Shown here one piece after another: positions 34,928-43,015 of a DNA stretch of 64,000 bases; position 1 is the first letter of the stretch; every line of letters starts with the position of its first letter. The DNA is from an uncultured Phocaeicola sp. (lineage in GTDB: Bacteria > Bacteroidota > Bacteroidia > Bacteroidales > Bacteroidaceae): positions 1 to 64,000 of the forward strand of contig CAOYQO010000008.1 in NCBI GenBank assembly GCA_948566455.1, in the 5' to 3' direction. Below the pieces are notes generated by a model, which saw only the letters and a program-made list of their open reading frames with translations, was not told the origin of the DNA and made no database searches. The translations under genes were made by a program, and so were the position numbers.

Positions 34928-37453
34928 ATGATATATCCACAGAACTTTGAACCTAAAATAGGTTTCGACCAAATACGCCAGCTGCTGAGTGAAAAATGCC
35001 TCAGTACATTAGGCGCCGAACGCGTAGCCGATATGACGTTCTCCGACCATTTTGAAGAAGTGGAGGAACGCTTGAACCTCGTTACAGAGTTCGTACGCAT
35101 CATACAGGAGGAAGATAACTTCCCCGCACAATATTTTTTCGACGTCCGTACGTCACTGAAACGAATACGCATAGAAGGAATGTACCTGGATGAGCAGGAA
35201 CTTTTCGACTTGCGCCGTTCGTTGGAAACGATACGGGACATCGTGCGTTTTTTAGAAAAGGATGACATAGAAGGAGAAGACTCCCCCTACCCTTGTCTCC
35301 GGAACCTCGCCAAGGATATATTGGCATTTCCGCAGCTGATTCAGAAGATAAACAATATACTTTCACCTTATGGAAAGATAAAAGATAATGCTTCTTCCGA
35401 ACTGGCACGTATTCGTCGTGAACTGGCGAACACCATGAACAGCATATCCCGTTCTCTGAACAGCATCTTACGCAATGCCCAGTCTGAAGGTGTAGTAGAT
35501 AAAGACGTTACCCCGACCATGCGCGATGGCCGTCTGGTAATTCCGGTTGCTCCGGGATTAAAACGAAAGATTAAAGGTATCGTACATGACGAATCAGCAA
35601 GTGGAAAAACCGTATTTATAGAACCTGCCGAAGTAGTAGAAGCCAATAACCGTATCCGCGAACTGGAAGGGGATGAGCGTAGGGAAATTATCCGTATCCT
35701 GATAGAATTCTCTAACCTGTTGCGCCCTTCCATTCCCGATGTATTGCAGTCTTATGAATTCCTTGCAGAGATAGACTTTATCCGTGCCAAGAGCTTGTTT
35801 TCCCTACAAATATCTGGTATAAAACCTGCACTGGAAAATACGCAGTTACTGGATTGGACTATGGCTGTACACCCGTTGCTGCAACTTTCCCTTGCCAAAC
35901 ATGATAAGAAAGTAGTTCCGCTCGATATTGAATTGACTGAAAAGCAGCGTATCCTTATTATATCCGGTCCCAATGCGGGTGGTAAGTCTGTTTGCCTCAA
36001 GACAGTGGGATTGTTGCAATATATGTTGCAATGTGGTATGCTCGTTCCTATGCACGAACGTAGCCATGCCGGTATCTTCAGCAGTATATTCATCGATATA
36101 GGCGACGAACAGTCCATTGAAGATGATCTGAGTACTTACTCTTCACATCTCACCAACATGAAGATAATGATGAAGAATTGCAATGAACGCAGTCTCATCC
36201 TTATAGATGAATTTGGTGGTGGAACCGAGCCACAAATCGGTGGCGCCATCGCCGAAGCCGTACTGAAACGTTTCAACCAAAAGCTGACGTTCGGTGTTAT
36301 TACTACTCACTACCAGAATCTGAAGCACTTTGCCGAAGACCATGAAGGAGTAGTGAATGGAGCCATGTTGTACGACCGCCACCTGATGCAGGCACTTTTC
36401 CAACTTCAGATAGGTAATCCCGGAAGTTCATTTGCCGTAGAGATAGCCCGAAAGATCGGTCTTCCGGAAGATGTGATTGCAGATGCATCCGAAATTGTGG
36501 GTAGCGAATATATTAATGCCGATAAGTATCTGCAAGATATTGTACGCGATAAACGATACTGGGAAGGCAAACGTCAGACTATCCGCCAGCGTGAAAAACA
36601 CATGGAAGATACCATCTCCCGCTATCAGGCAGAAATGGAAGACCTGCAGAAATCCCGCAAAGAGATTATCCGTAAAGCTAAAGAAGAAGCAGAACAGCTG
36701 GTACAGGAAGCCAATGCACGGATTGAAAACACCATCCGCACCATTAAGGAAGCACAGGCTGAAAAAGAGAAAACCCGCCAGGCACGTCAGGAACTGACCA
36801 AGTTCCGTGAATCGATGGAAGCTCTTGCCTCTAAAGAACAAGAGGAGAAGATAGCACTCAAAATGCAAAAATTGCAGGAAAAGCAGAACCGGAAAAAAGA
36901 AAAGAAGAATAAAGATACAAACAACACTCTTTCAGCTCAGGAACTGGCTGCCCAAAAAGCCAAACAGGAAGCTGAACGCCTGGCAAGCATTGCCCCGGGA
37001 GCTATGGTAAAGATAAAAGGCCAAAGCTCGGTGGGCGAAGTATTGGAAGTAAATGGCAAAAATGCCATTATTGCTTTTGGCAGTATCAAAACCACTGTTA
37101 AGCTGGAACGATTGGAGCGCACAAATTCCGCCCCACAAAAGGTGGACAACTCTACTAAGAGTACCTTTGTCAGCAATCAAACCCAAGACAGCATGTACGA
37201 AAAGAAATTGAACTTCAAGCAAGACATTGATGTACGCGGCATGCGTGGTGACGAAGCTCTACAGGCAGTAACCTACTTTATTGATGATGCTATCCTTGTA
37301 GGTATGTCACGCGTACGTATCCTTCACGGAACAGGTACAGGTATCTTGCGTACCCTCATCCGGCAATATCTGCAAACAGTTCCAGGCATCAAGCATTTTG
37401 CCGACGAACATGTGCAGTTTGGTGGTGCAGGAATTACAGTAGTTGACCTATAA
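34928..37453 (+). CDS. mutS2: MutS2 endonuclease/ribosome-rescue ATPase
   Basis: 841 aa. Domains: N-terminal clamp and lever (1-320), ATPase with ISGPNAGGKSVCLKT (Walker A, ~340), IDIGDEQSIEDDLSTYSSHL (signature) and LILIDEFGGGTEP (Walker B), a long coiled coil (540-660), a KOW-like segment (PGAMVKIKGQSSVGEVLEV) and a C-terminal Smr domain with DVRGMRGDEAL and LHGTGTGILR. Family members suppress recombination or split collided ribosomes. The first chromosomal gene beyond the tRNA; intact. It ends 11 bp before sdaA. Confidence 0.95.
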   Translation: MIYPQNFEPKIGFDQIRQLLSEKCLSTLGAERVADMTFSDHFEEVEERLNLVTEFVRIIQEEDNFPAQYFFDVRTSLKRIRIEGMYLDEQELFDLRRSLETIRDIVRFLEKDDIEGEDSPYPCLRNLAKDILAFPQLIQKINNILSPYGKIKDNASSELARIRRELANTMNSISRSLNSILRNAQSEGVVDKDVTPTMRDGRLVIPVAPGLKRKIKGIVHDESASGKTVFIEPAEVVEANNRIRELEGDERREIIRILIEFSNLLRPSIPDVLQSYEFLAEIDFIRAKSLFSLQISGIKPALENTQLLDWTMAVHPLLQLSLAKHDKKVVPLDIELTEKQRILIISGPNAGGKSVCLKTVGLLQYMLQCGMLVPMHERSHAGIFSSIFIDIGDEQSIEDDLSTYSSHLTNMKIMMKNCNERSLILIDEFGGGTEPQIGGAIAEAVLKRFNQKLTFGVITTHYQNLKHFAEDHEGVVNGAMLYDRHLMQALFQLQIGNPGSSFAVEIARKIGLPEDVIADASEIVGSEYINADKYLQDIVRDKRYWEGKRQTIRQREKHMEDTISRYQAEMEDLQKSRKEIIRKAKEEAEQLVQEANARIENTIRTIKEAQAEKEKTRQARQELTKFRESMEALASKEQEEKIALKMQKLQEKQNRKKEKKNKDTNNTLSAQELAAQKAKQEAERLASIAPGAMVKIKGQSSVGEVLEVNGKNAIIAFGSIKTTVKLERLERTNSAPQKVDNSTKSTFVSNQTQDSMYEKKLNFKQDIDVRGMRGDEALQAVTYFIDDAILVGMSRVRILHGTGTGILRTLIRQYLQTVPGIKHFADEHVQFGGAGITVVDL

Positions 37454-37464
37454 ATAAAATAATT

Positions 37465-38682
37465 ATGAAATCAATCAAAGAACTCTACCGTATCGGTACA
37501 GGGCCATCAAGCAGCCATACAATGGGGCCCCGTAAAGCTGCTGAGATCTTTCTGGAAAAACATCCGGAAGCTTCCTCATTTAAAGTGACTTTATACGGTA
37601 GCCTTGCTGCCACAGGAAAGGGACACATGACTAACACAGCCATTACCGACACCCTGCTGCCAGCCGCTCCGGTAGAAATTATTTGGGAACCCAAAATATT
37701 TCTACCTTTCCATCCCAATGGCATGAAATTCGTTTCATTGGATGCTTCAGGAAAAGAGACTGATGCATGGACAGTATTCAGCGTAGGCGGTGGTGCGCTG
37801 GCTGAAGAGAATGATGGTGCATCTTCCGTCAACACTCCGGATATCTATGACATGAATCACATGATGGAAATTCTACAATGGTGCGAAAAGACCGGAAGAA
37901 GTTACTGGGAATACGTCAAGGAGTGTGAGGAAGAAGATATATGGGATTACCTGCAAGAAGTCTGGAAAACCATGCAAGCAGCCGTTCGCCGCGGATTGGA
38001 GCAAGAAGGTGTACTGCCCGGTCCATTAAACTTACGCCGCAAAGCCTCTACTTATTATATACGTGCCAGCGGATACAAGCAATCTTTGCAATCTCGCGGG
38101 TTGGTATTTTCCTATGCCCTTGCCGTAAGTGAAGAGAACGCCTCAGGAGGAACAATAGTTACCGCTCCTACTTGTGGTTCTTGCGGTGTGATGCCGGCAG
38201 TATTATATCATCTTGCTAAAAGCCGTGATTTCAGTGATACCCGAATCCTTCGTGCGCTTGCCACAGCCGGTCTTGTAGGAAATATCGTAAAGACCAATGC
38301 ATCCATTTCAGGAGCAGAAGTAGGATGTCAGGGAGAAGTAGGCGTAGCCTGTGCAATGGCCTCAGCTGCTGCCAACCAATTATTTGGTGGTAGTCCTGCA
38401 CAAATAGAGTATGCAGCCGAAATGGGTCTGGAACATCACCTCGGCATGACTTGCGACCCGGTATGCGGATTAGTTCAAATTCCTTGCATTGAACGCAATG
38501 CATATGCTGCCGCCCGCGCACTGGACGCCAACCTTTATTCTTCTTTTACTGATGGCATGCATCGTGTATCCTTCGACAAAGTTGTAGAAGTAATGAAAGA
38601 GACCGGAAACGATTTGCCATCACTCTACAAAGAAACCAGTGAAGGCGGATTGGCCAAGGATTATCGGCCAATGGGAGAATGA
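37465..38682 (+). CDS. sdaA: L-serine ammonia-lyase (iron-sulfur)
   Basis: 405 aa, single-chain enzyme with beta domain first (GPSSSHTMGPRKAA) and alpha domain after. Cysteines for the oxygen-sensitive 4Fe-4S cluster lie in APTCGSCGVMPA, VGCQGEVGVACAMA and TCDPVCGLVQIPCIERNA. It converts serine to pyruvate and ammonia. Starts 11 bp after mutS2 and may be co-transcribed. Its stop is TGA, which shows that the host chromosome uses TGA as a normal stop. Confidence 0.95.
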   Translation: MKSIKELYRIGTGPSSSHTMGPRKAAEIFLEKHPEASSFKVTLYGSLAATGKGHMTNTAITDTLLPAAPVEIIWEPKIFLPFHPNGMKFVSLDASGKETDAWTVFSVGGGALAEENDGASSVNTPDIYDMNHMMEILQWCEKTGRSYWEYVKECEEEDIWDYLQEVWKTMQAAVRRGLEQEGVLPGPLNLRRKASTYYIRASGYKQSLQSRGLVFSYALAVSEENASGGTIVTAPTCGSCGVMPAVLYHLAKSRDFSDTRILRALATAGLVGNIVKTNASISGAEVGCQGEVGVACAMASAAANQLFGGSPAQIEYAAEMGLEHHLGMTCDPVCGLVQIPCIERNAYAAARALDANLYSSFTDGMHRVSFDKVVEVMKETGNDLPSLYKETSEGGLAKDYRPMGE

Positions 38683-38706
38683 TAATTTAGTGCTATGCGC
38701 TAAATT

Positions 38707-38733
38707 AAGTGACGAGCTGTAGCTCGTCACTTT
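38707..38733. terminator. Bidirectional terminator
   Basis: AGTGACGAGCT/AGCTCGTCACT forms an 11-bp stem with a 2-nt loop and T-runs around it, between the convergent sdaA and lipoprotein genes. Confidence 0.65.
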
Positions 38734-38734
38734 C

Positions 38735-39235
38735 TCACACTTTCGGTGGATAAATCGTATCATCCTTCCCTGTCACATTCACCGTATTCATCAGTCCTCC
38801 ATCTTCCGAGTAGAATAACTGATACTTCTGATTTCCTTGTTTTACCTCAATCACATATTGCATGGGCTGCAATGGATACAGCAGGAAATAATAATCATCT
38901 TGTACCCAGTTTGCATACTCTCCGCTACCAAATGCAGTCTGTACAGTTTCAGGAACATCATTCCAGAATATTTCCGATTCCGTCATCAGCCAATTGGCAT
39001 TGGGATCAAACCATATATTTGATTCTTTTCCATCCAACCAGCAATCGGCCACAAAATAGGCTCCTTTTTGTTCCCATTCTATTCCTGTTGCACTCGGATA
39101 CTTCTGTTTCAGGGCTTGTACCACAGACTCAGGAACATTAATGCTCTTATCATCATCATCGTCGTCACTGCATGCACTGAACGTAACAGCAGCCATACAC
39201 ATCATCATCGCTAACATTAAAAATCTTGTCTTCAT
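38735..39235 (-). CDS. PepSY-like lipoprotein (DUF2874)
   Basis: 166 aa from the ATG at 39235, chosen because GGAGGGG lies just before it; the longer frame to 39256 overlaps the upstream gene. Signal MKTRFLMLAMMMCMAAVTFSAC is a lipobox with Cys, followed by a run of Asp. Two PepSY-like repeats follow (VVQALKQKYPSATGIEWEQKGAYFVAD...). Role in binding or sensing at the outer membrane is inferred. It is the second gene after another PepSY-like protein and near the OmpR pair. Confidence 0.75.
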   Translation of the reverse strand: MKTRFLMLAMMMCMAAVTFSACSDDDDDDKSINVPESVVQALKQKYPSATGIEWEQKGAYFVADCWLDGKESNIWFDPNANWLMTESEIFWNDVPETVQTAFGSGEYANWVQDDYYFLLYPLQPMQYVIEVKQGNQKYQLFYSEDGGLMNTVNVTGKDDTIYPPKV

Positions 39236-39248
39236 CTTTTCCCCTCCA

Positions 39249-39686
39249 TTAATCATCCATACTGACGAATTGTCCTTTTTTATTAAATTTCAATGAAAAA
39301 TCATTGGCAAGTTCTACTTCTATACCTGTACCTTTACGTTCTATCTTGGTGATAATCTCATTCGGGAAATTCTTTTTCACGTAATCCTTGATAGAAGCAG
39401 GGATAAGGGCGGCAGGTACAGCACCTTTCTTGCAATCTACCTCCGTCCAGTTACCTTTTTTGTCGAAATCAATCTCTGTACGGTCAGTCAAAGTCACTTC
39501 ATACTTCTTAGATAAGAATTCACTATCTATCTTGATGTATGAGATCTGCGGTTTACTGAAATACTGATTGATAAAGTTACGCGCATTCAAAGGGAGATCC
39601 TTTGCGTCTTTGGTAATCACATCACCTGCAAAAGCGAACTGAACGGCCACGATAGCCAATACGAGAATAGATAAAATCTTCTTCAT
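39249..39686 (-). CDS. PepSY-like periplasmic protein (DUF2874)
   Basis: 145 aa with signal peptide MKKILSILVLAIVAVQFAFAG and two PepSY-like units (LPLNARNFINQYFSKPQISYIKIDSEF... and IPASIKDYVKKNFPNEIITKIERKGTG). Such proteins often sit beside OmpR-type two-component genes in Bacteroides, as here (97 bp after the kinase). Ends in TAA. Confidence 0.8.
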   Translation of the reverse strand: MKKILSILVLAIVAVQFAFAGDVITKDAKDLPLNARNFINQYFSKPQISYIKIDSEFLSKKYEVTLTDRTEIDFDKKGNWTEVDCKKGAVPAALIPASIKDYVKKNFPNEIITKIERKGTGIEVELANDFSLKFNKKGQFVSMDD

Positions 39687-39783
39687 AATCGTTATTCTTT
39701 TAAGTGTTACTAATTTATTTCTTGTTTTTATTTACACTACAAATAACGATAGCGAATCGGGAAAGATTTGGGAATATTCGCCT

Positions 39784-41073
39784 TTAGCTTTTCTTTTCAG
39801 ATTCTTTAACAAGCAAAAACAGATGCATTCCTTCCTGCCACTTATAAGTCAGACTGAGAGAAGCAGAAATAGCAATAGAACGGGCAATGGCAAGCCCCAA
39901 ACCTGTAGAATCTTTTTTTCCGTCGATACTGCGATAGAAACGCCGGAATAGCTTTTCTCCATCCAATGGATGTTCACCACTATTTTTAATAATCAATGAA
40001 GAAGGAGTCGTTTCAATATACAACTCTCCCCCCGCATGATTGTGTAGTAAGGAGTTTTTTACCAAATTGGAAACCAGAATCTGTGTCAGAGACAAGTTAC
40101 ACCGGATCACGAAAGGTTCTTCTCCCTTTATACGTACCAGATGTATCTTTTTCCCTTCATATATATCCATTAAATCGGGCAATAGTTCATCCAAAACTTC
40201 ATCTACAGATACATCTTCCGTTTCGGTATACTGCCCATTCTCAATGCGGGACAACAACAATAAAGACTTATTCAATCTGACCGCCCTACCCAATGTAGCG
40301 TATATTTCATCCAGTTCTTTCAACTGTTGCTCGGTCATCGACTCATTCTCTGCAAGTAATTCGACCTTGCCGCGCACAATGGCAAGTGGTGTCTGCAACT
40401 CATGCGAAGCATTTTCTATAAACTGCTTCTGTTCTTCATAAGCTTTATAACTACGATTTCCCATATCCACAGCTGCCTCTCCCAACTGCTGGAACTCCCG
40501 TATCTTCGTAGGATTATCCAGCACCGGAAGCTCTTTCCCCGGTTGAATTTGTTGTAACCAGTCCAGCAGGCGCTGCAGCGGGCGGAACACACTTTGCAAT
40601 ATCAGGCGTGTACCTATAGACGTACAAATCAGAAAAAGTAAAAACAGTGCTCCCAGATACCAAAGAATGGCCTCTACCATATCATCACGTTCCAGAATGG
40701 AAATCATCAGCTCCAATTCATAATACTGTCCGTCCGGCATGCGGAAAACTGTTTTAAGTACCCGCACCGGTTCATCCTCATCTTCGCTTTCGATATAGAC
40801 GGTAGAGTCATAGTACTTTTCGTCGTAGTCTTCCGCCTCTTCTTCGGATATAGGCCGGAATTTATAAAAAGACATCAGCGTCCCCTCTGTTTCAAGAACA
40901 GACGGGTCCATCAAGGCATTATTAATCAATATCTCACTATAGTTTTCAAGCGTATCATCCGTTTCATCCATCACTTCATCAATAATGGCATAATAAAACA
41001 ACACACCCCATGCAGCCATCAGCAGAAGTAGCAGTAACGAGAGCTTTCGGTAGGTATAATGGAGAAGTTTCAT
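39784..41073 (-). CDS. Sensor histidine kinase (OmpR-type pair)
   Basis: 429 aa. Two membrane helices (residues 10-30 and 135-160) flank an acidic periplasmic sensor (ESEDEDEPVRVL). A HAMP-like linker, the H-box FIENASHELQTPLAIVRGKV (~225), N-box LVSNLVKNSLLHNHAGG and G-box DSTGLGLAIARSI follow. Overlaps the response regulator by 4 bp (ATGA). It probably regulates the adjacent PepSY genes. Confidence 0.9.
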   Translation of the reverse strand: MKLLHYTYRKLSLLLLLLMAAWGVLFYYAIIDEVMDETDDTLENYSEILINNALMDPSVLETEGTLMSFYKFRPISEEEAEDYDEKYYDSTVYIESEDEDEPVRVLKTVFRMPDGQYYELELMISILERDDMVEAILWYLGALFLLFLICTSIGTRLILQSVFRPLQRLLDWLQQIQPGKELPVLDNPTKIREFQQLGEAAVDMGNRSYKAYEEQKQFIENASHELQTPLAIVRGKVELLAENESMTEQQLKELDEIYATLGRAVRLNKSLLLLSRIENGQYTETEDVSVDEVLDELLPDLMDIYEGKKIHLVRIKGEEPFVIRCNLSLTQILVSNLVKNSLLHNHAGGELYIETTPSSLIIKNSGEHPLDGEKLFRRFYRSIDGKKDSTGLGLAIARSIAISASLSLTYKWQEGMHLFLLVKESEKKS

Positions 41074-41747
41074 GACTCGGAAAGTTTATAGCCAAAACCA
41101 TATACCGCTTTCAGTTCCACGGTAGCATCAGCTTGTTTCAATTTCCGGCGGAGATTTTTCACTTGAGAATAAATAAAGTCCAAAGAATCTGCCTGATCGA
41201 TATTATCGCCCCATACAGACTCTGCAAGGCTCATTTTATTAATTACACGATTTGGGTTGACTATAAAGTAATAAAGTAAATCGAATTCTTTCCGGTTAAG
41301 TTGCAAAGGCACTCCCCCGACCTCCACTTGCCGTTTATCAGGATAAAGCAACAGATTCCCCACCGTAATGGAAACATCCCCTTTCGCCTGCCTCCGACGA
41401 ATAACAGATTTTACCCGCGCATTCAGTTCCGCCAGATGGAAAGGTTTGGTCAGATAATCATCAGCTCCCAATTCCAGTCCTTCTACTTTGTCATCCAAGG
41501 AATCTTTTGCAGAAATAATTAATACACTGTCACTACGATGAAGTCGTTTAAGTTCGCGCAACAAATCCAGACCACTTCCACCGGGCAACATGATGTCCAA
41601 TAAGATGCAGTCATAATCGTAGTCATTCACTTTGTCCAGCGCCGAAAAATAATCGGCAGCAGTTTCCACTACGAAATGTTCTTTCAAAAGGGAAATGCGG
41701 ATTGTTTCCCGCAAATCCGGTTCGTCTTCTACAATCAGGATTTTCAT
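41070..41747 (-). CDS. OmpR-family response regulator
   Basis: 225 aa. Receiver domain with phosphoacceptor LLDIMLPGGSGLD (Asp ~51) and Lys in YLTKPFHLAEL, then a winged-helix DNA-binding domain (LNRKEFDLLYYFIVNPNRV...SLDFIYSQVKNLRRKLKQ). First gene of the pair; ends in TGA overlapping the kinase ATG. Confidence 0.92.
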   Translation of the reverse strand: MKILIVEDEPDLRETIRISLLKEHFVVETAADYFSALDKVNDYDYDCILLDIMLPGGSGLDLLRELKRLHRSDSVLIISAKDSLDDKVEGLELGADDYLTKPFHLAELNARVKSVIRRRQAKGDVSITVGNLLLYPDKRQVEVGGVPLQLNRKEFDLLYYFIVNPNRVINKMSLAESVWGDNIDQADSLDFIYSQVKNLRRKLKQADATVELKAVYGFGYKLSES

Positions 41748-41794
41748 ACCGGCAAAGGAAACTCATAAATTGGGAAACATTCTGGAATATCTTA

Positions 41795-42343
41795 TCAAAT
41801 ACTGTCCGTCTCGTACACTTCTTCCAGTAATTCTTCTTTCGCTATAGAAATCTTGCCATCAGCAGATACAGTTATTGATAATGGAATATAGAGATCTGAC
41901 TGCGGATAGCAGATGCTTGCTGCATAGACCATGCCTTTGGATGTGTTTTTATCGTACACCAAGCCTTCAAGAATAGAGTGTTTTAAGAATTTAGCATCCA
42001 CCAATGAAGCAAAACTCTCTTTCGTGAATTCTTTATTCACAATAGACTTACCACCGGAAGTTATACGTAGTGTAATACGGTTATCTACAAATTTTTCTCC
42101 CTGTTCATTCGTTACAACAGGCAAACTGTCATCCGGACGACGAACCACATGAGAGTGATACTCCTTACCGTTATAAGTAAAACTCATTTTACTATCAGAC
42201 ACCTGCATACGTTGCAAACCGTTGGCATCCACACTGTCTTTCATCAATACCTGCACATCTTCCCCATCTCCTTTTTTCTGAGAAGAACAGGCTGACAACA
42301 GCCACACGGCCATACATATCCAGAAATAAAATACATTTTTCAT
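41795..42343 (-). CDS. DUF4738 lipoprotein
   Basis: 182 aa with lipoprotein signal (YFWICMAVWLLSACSS) and the DUF4738 pattern (MSFTYNGKEYHSHVVRRPDDSLPVV...VDNRITLRI). Anchored outside the inner membrane. Located 47 bp after the response regulator stop codon side, but transcribed separately or upstream of it. Function unknown. Confidence 0.7.
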   Translation of the reverse strand: MKNVFYFWICMAVWLLSACSSQKKGDGEDVQVLMKDSVDANGLQRMQVSDSKMSFTYNGKEYHSHVVRRPDDSLPVVTNEQGEKFVDNRITLRITSGGKSIVNKEFTKESFASLVDAKFLKHSILEGLVYDKNTSKGMVYAASICYPQSDLYIPLSITVSADGKISIAKEELLEEVYETDSI

Positions 42344-43015
42344 TCTGCCATTTGTTTACAATTAACGGAACAAAGGAACGAAAAGAGAGGCAAAAATACA
42401 AGGGAAAGCCGGAATAAATGAAAAACGGACGGATAATACTCCGCCCGTTTTTGAACTAATACCTTCTTTATTCTTTTATATTACCTATTGAATCCTGTTG
42501 TTTATAAGACAAAAATAAAAGCGAAAAGTTTAATGGAATCTTTCGCTTTAACATAAAACAATATTTCTGTTTGTTTTTTTATAAATCTCAGGCCTTCAAA
42601 GTTATAAACCGTTTACCGCTTAACTTTATTTCAATCTCTTTGATAGAGGGTATGACTCCTCCCACTTCGACAGAAATCCGCATTCTGGTTACAACTAGAA
42701 GTTAGCATCAATTTACTCTCACTACTCTCACTTTTTTTAATAGCTGTTGATAATTAGAACATTAAGTGTGGTGAGTAAGAGTAAAAAACAGTGTGAGAGC
42801 AAGTAGTATACTCTCACACTGTCTTGTCCTGATTGTAAGGTATTAATTTGTCTTGTACAAGGGAATGTTCTGTTTTTCTCCTAAGAAACATTCTTTTCAG
42901 CCATAGGAATTATCAGATGTCGACCTCAGTCAACAGGCCTGTTAACCTTGGTTGACAGGCTTATTAGCCTTAGTTAACAGGCCTGCCAACCAAGGTTAAC
43001 ACCCAATAGGACTTA
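42344..43015. other. Gene-free stretch with hairpin and tandem repeat
   Basis: No gene seen. A perfect 12-bp hairpin ACAGTGTGAGAG/CTCTCACACTGT lies at 42788-42822. Three imperfect 22-bp repeats lie at 42924-42989 with the core CAGGCCTG-TTAA. The second and third also fold as GTTAACCTTGGTTGACAGGC against 42981-43000. Confidence 0.5.
42924..42989. repeat. Three 22-bp imperfect tandem repeats
   Basis: Units begin CCTCAGTCAACAGGCC, CCTTGGTTGACAGGC and CCTTAGTTAACAGGCC and form an inverted repeat with 42981-43000 (19 of 20 paired). It lies 26 bp beyond the 3' end of the GH3 gene, so may act as its 3' end. Confidence 0.55.
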
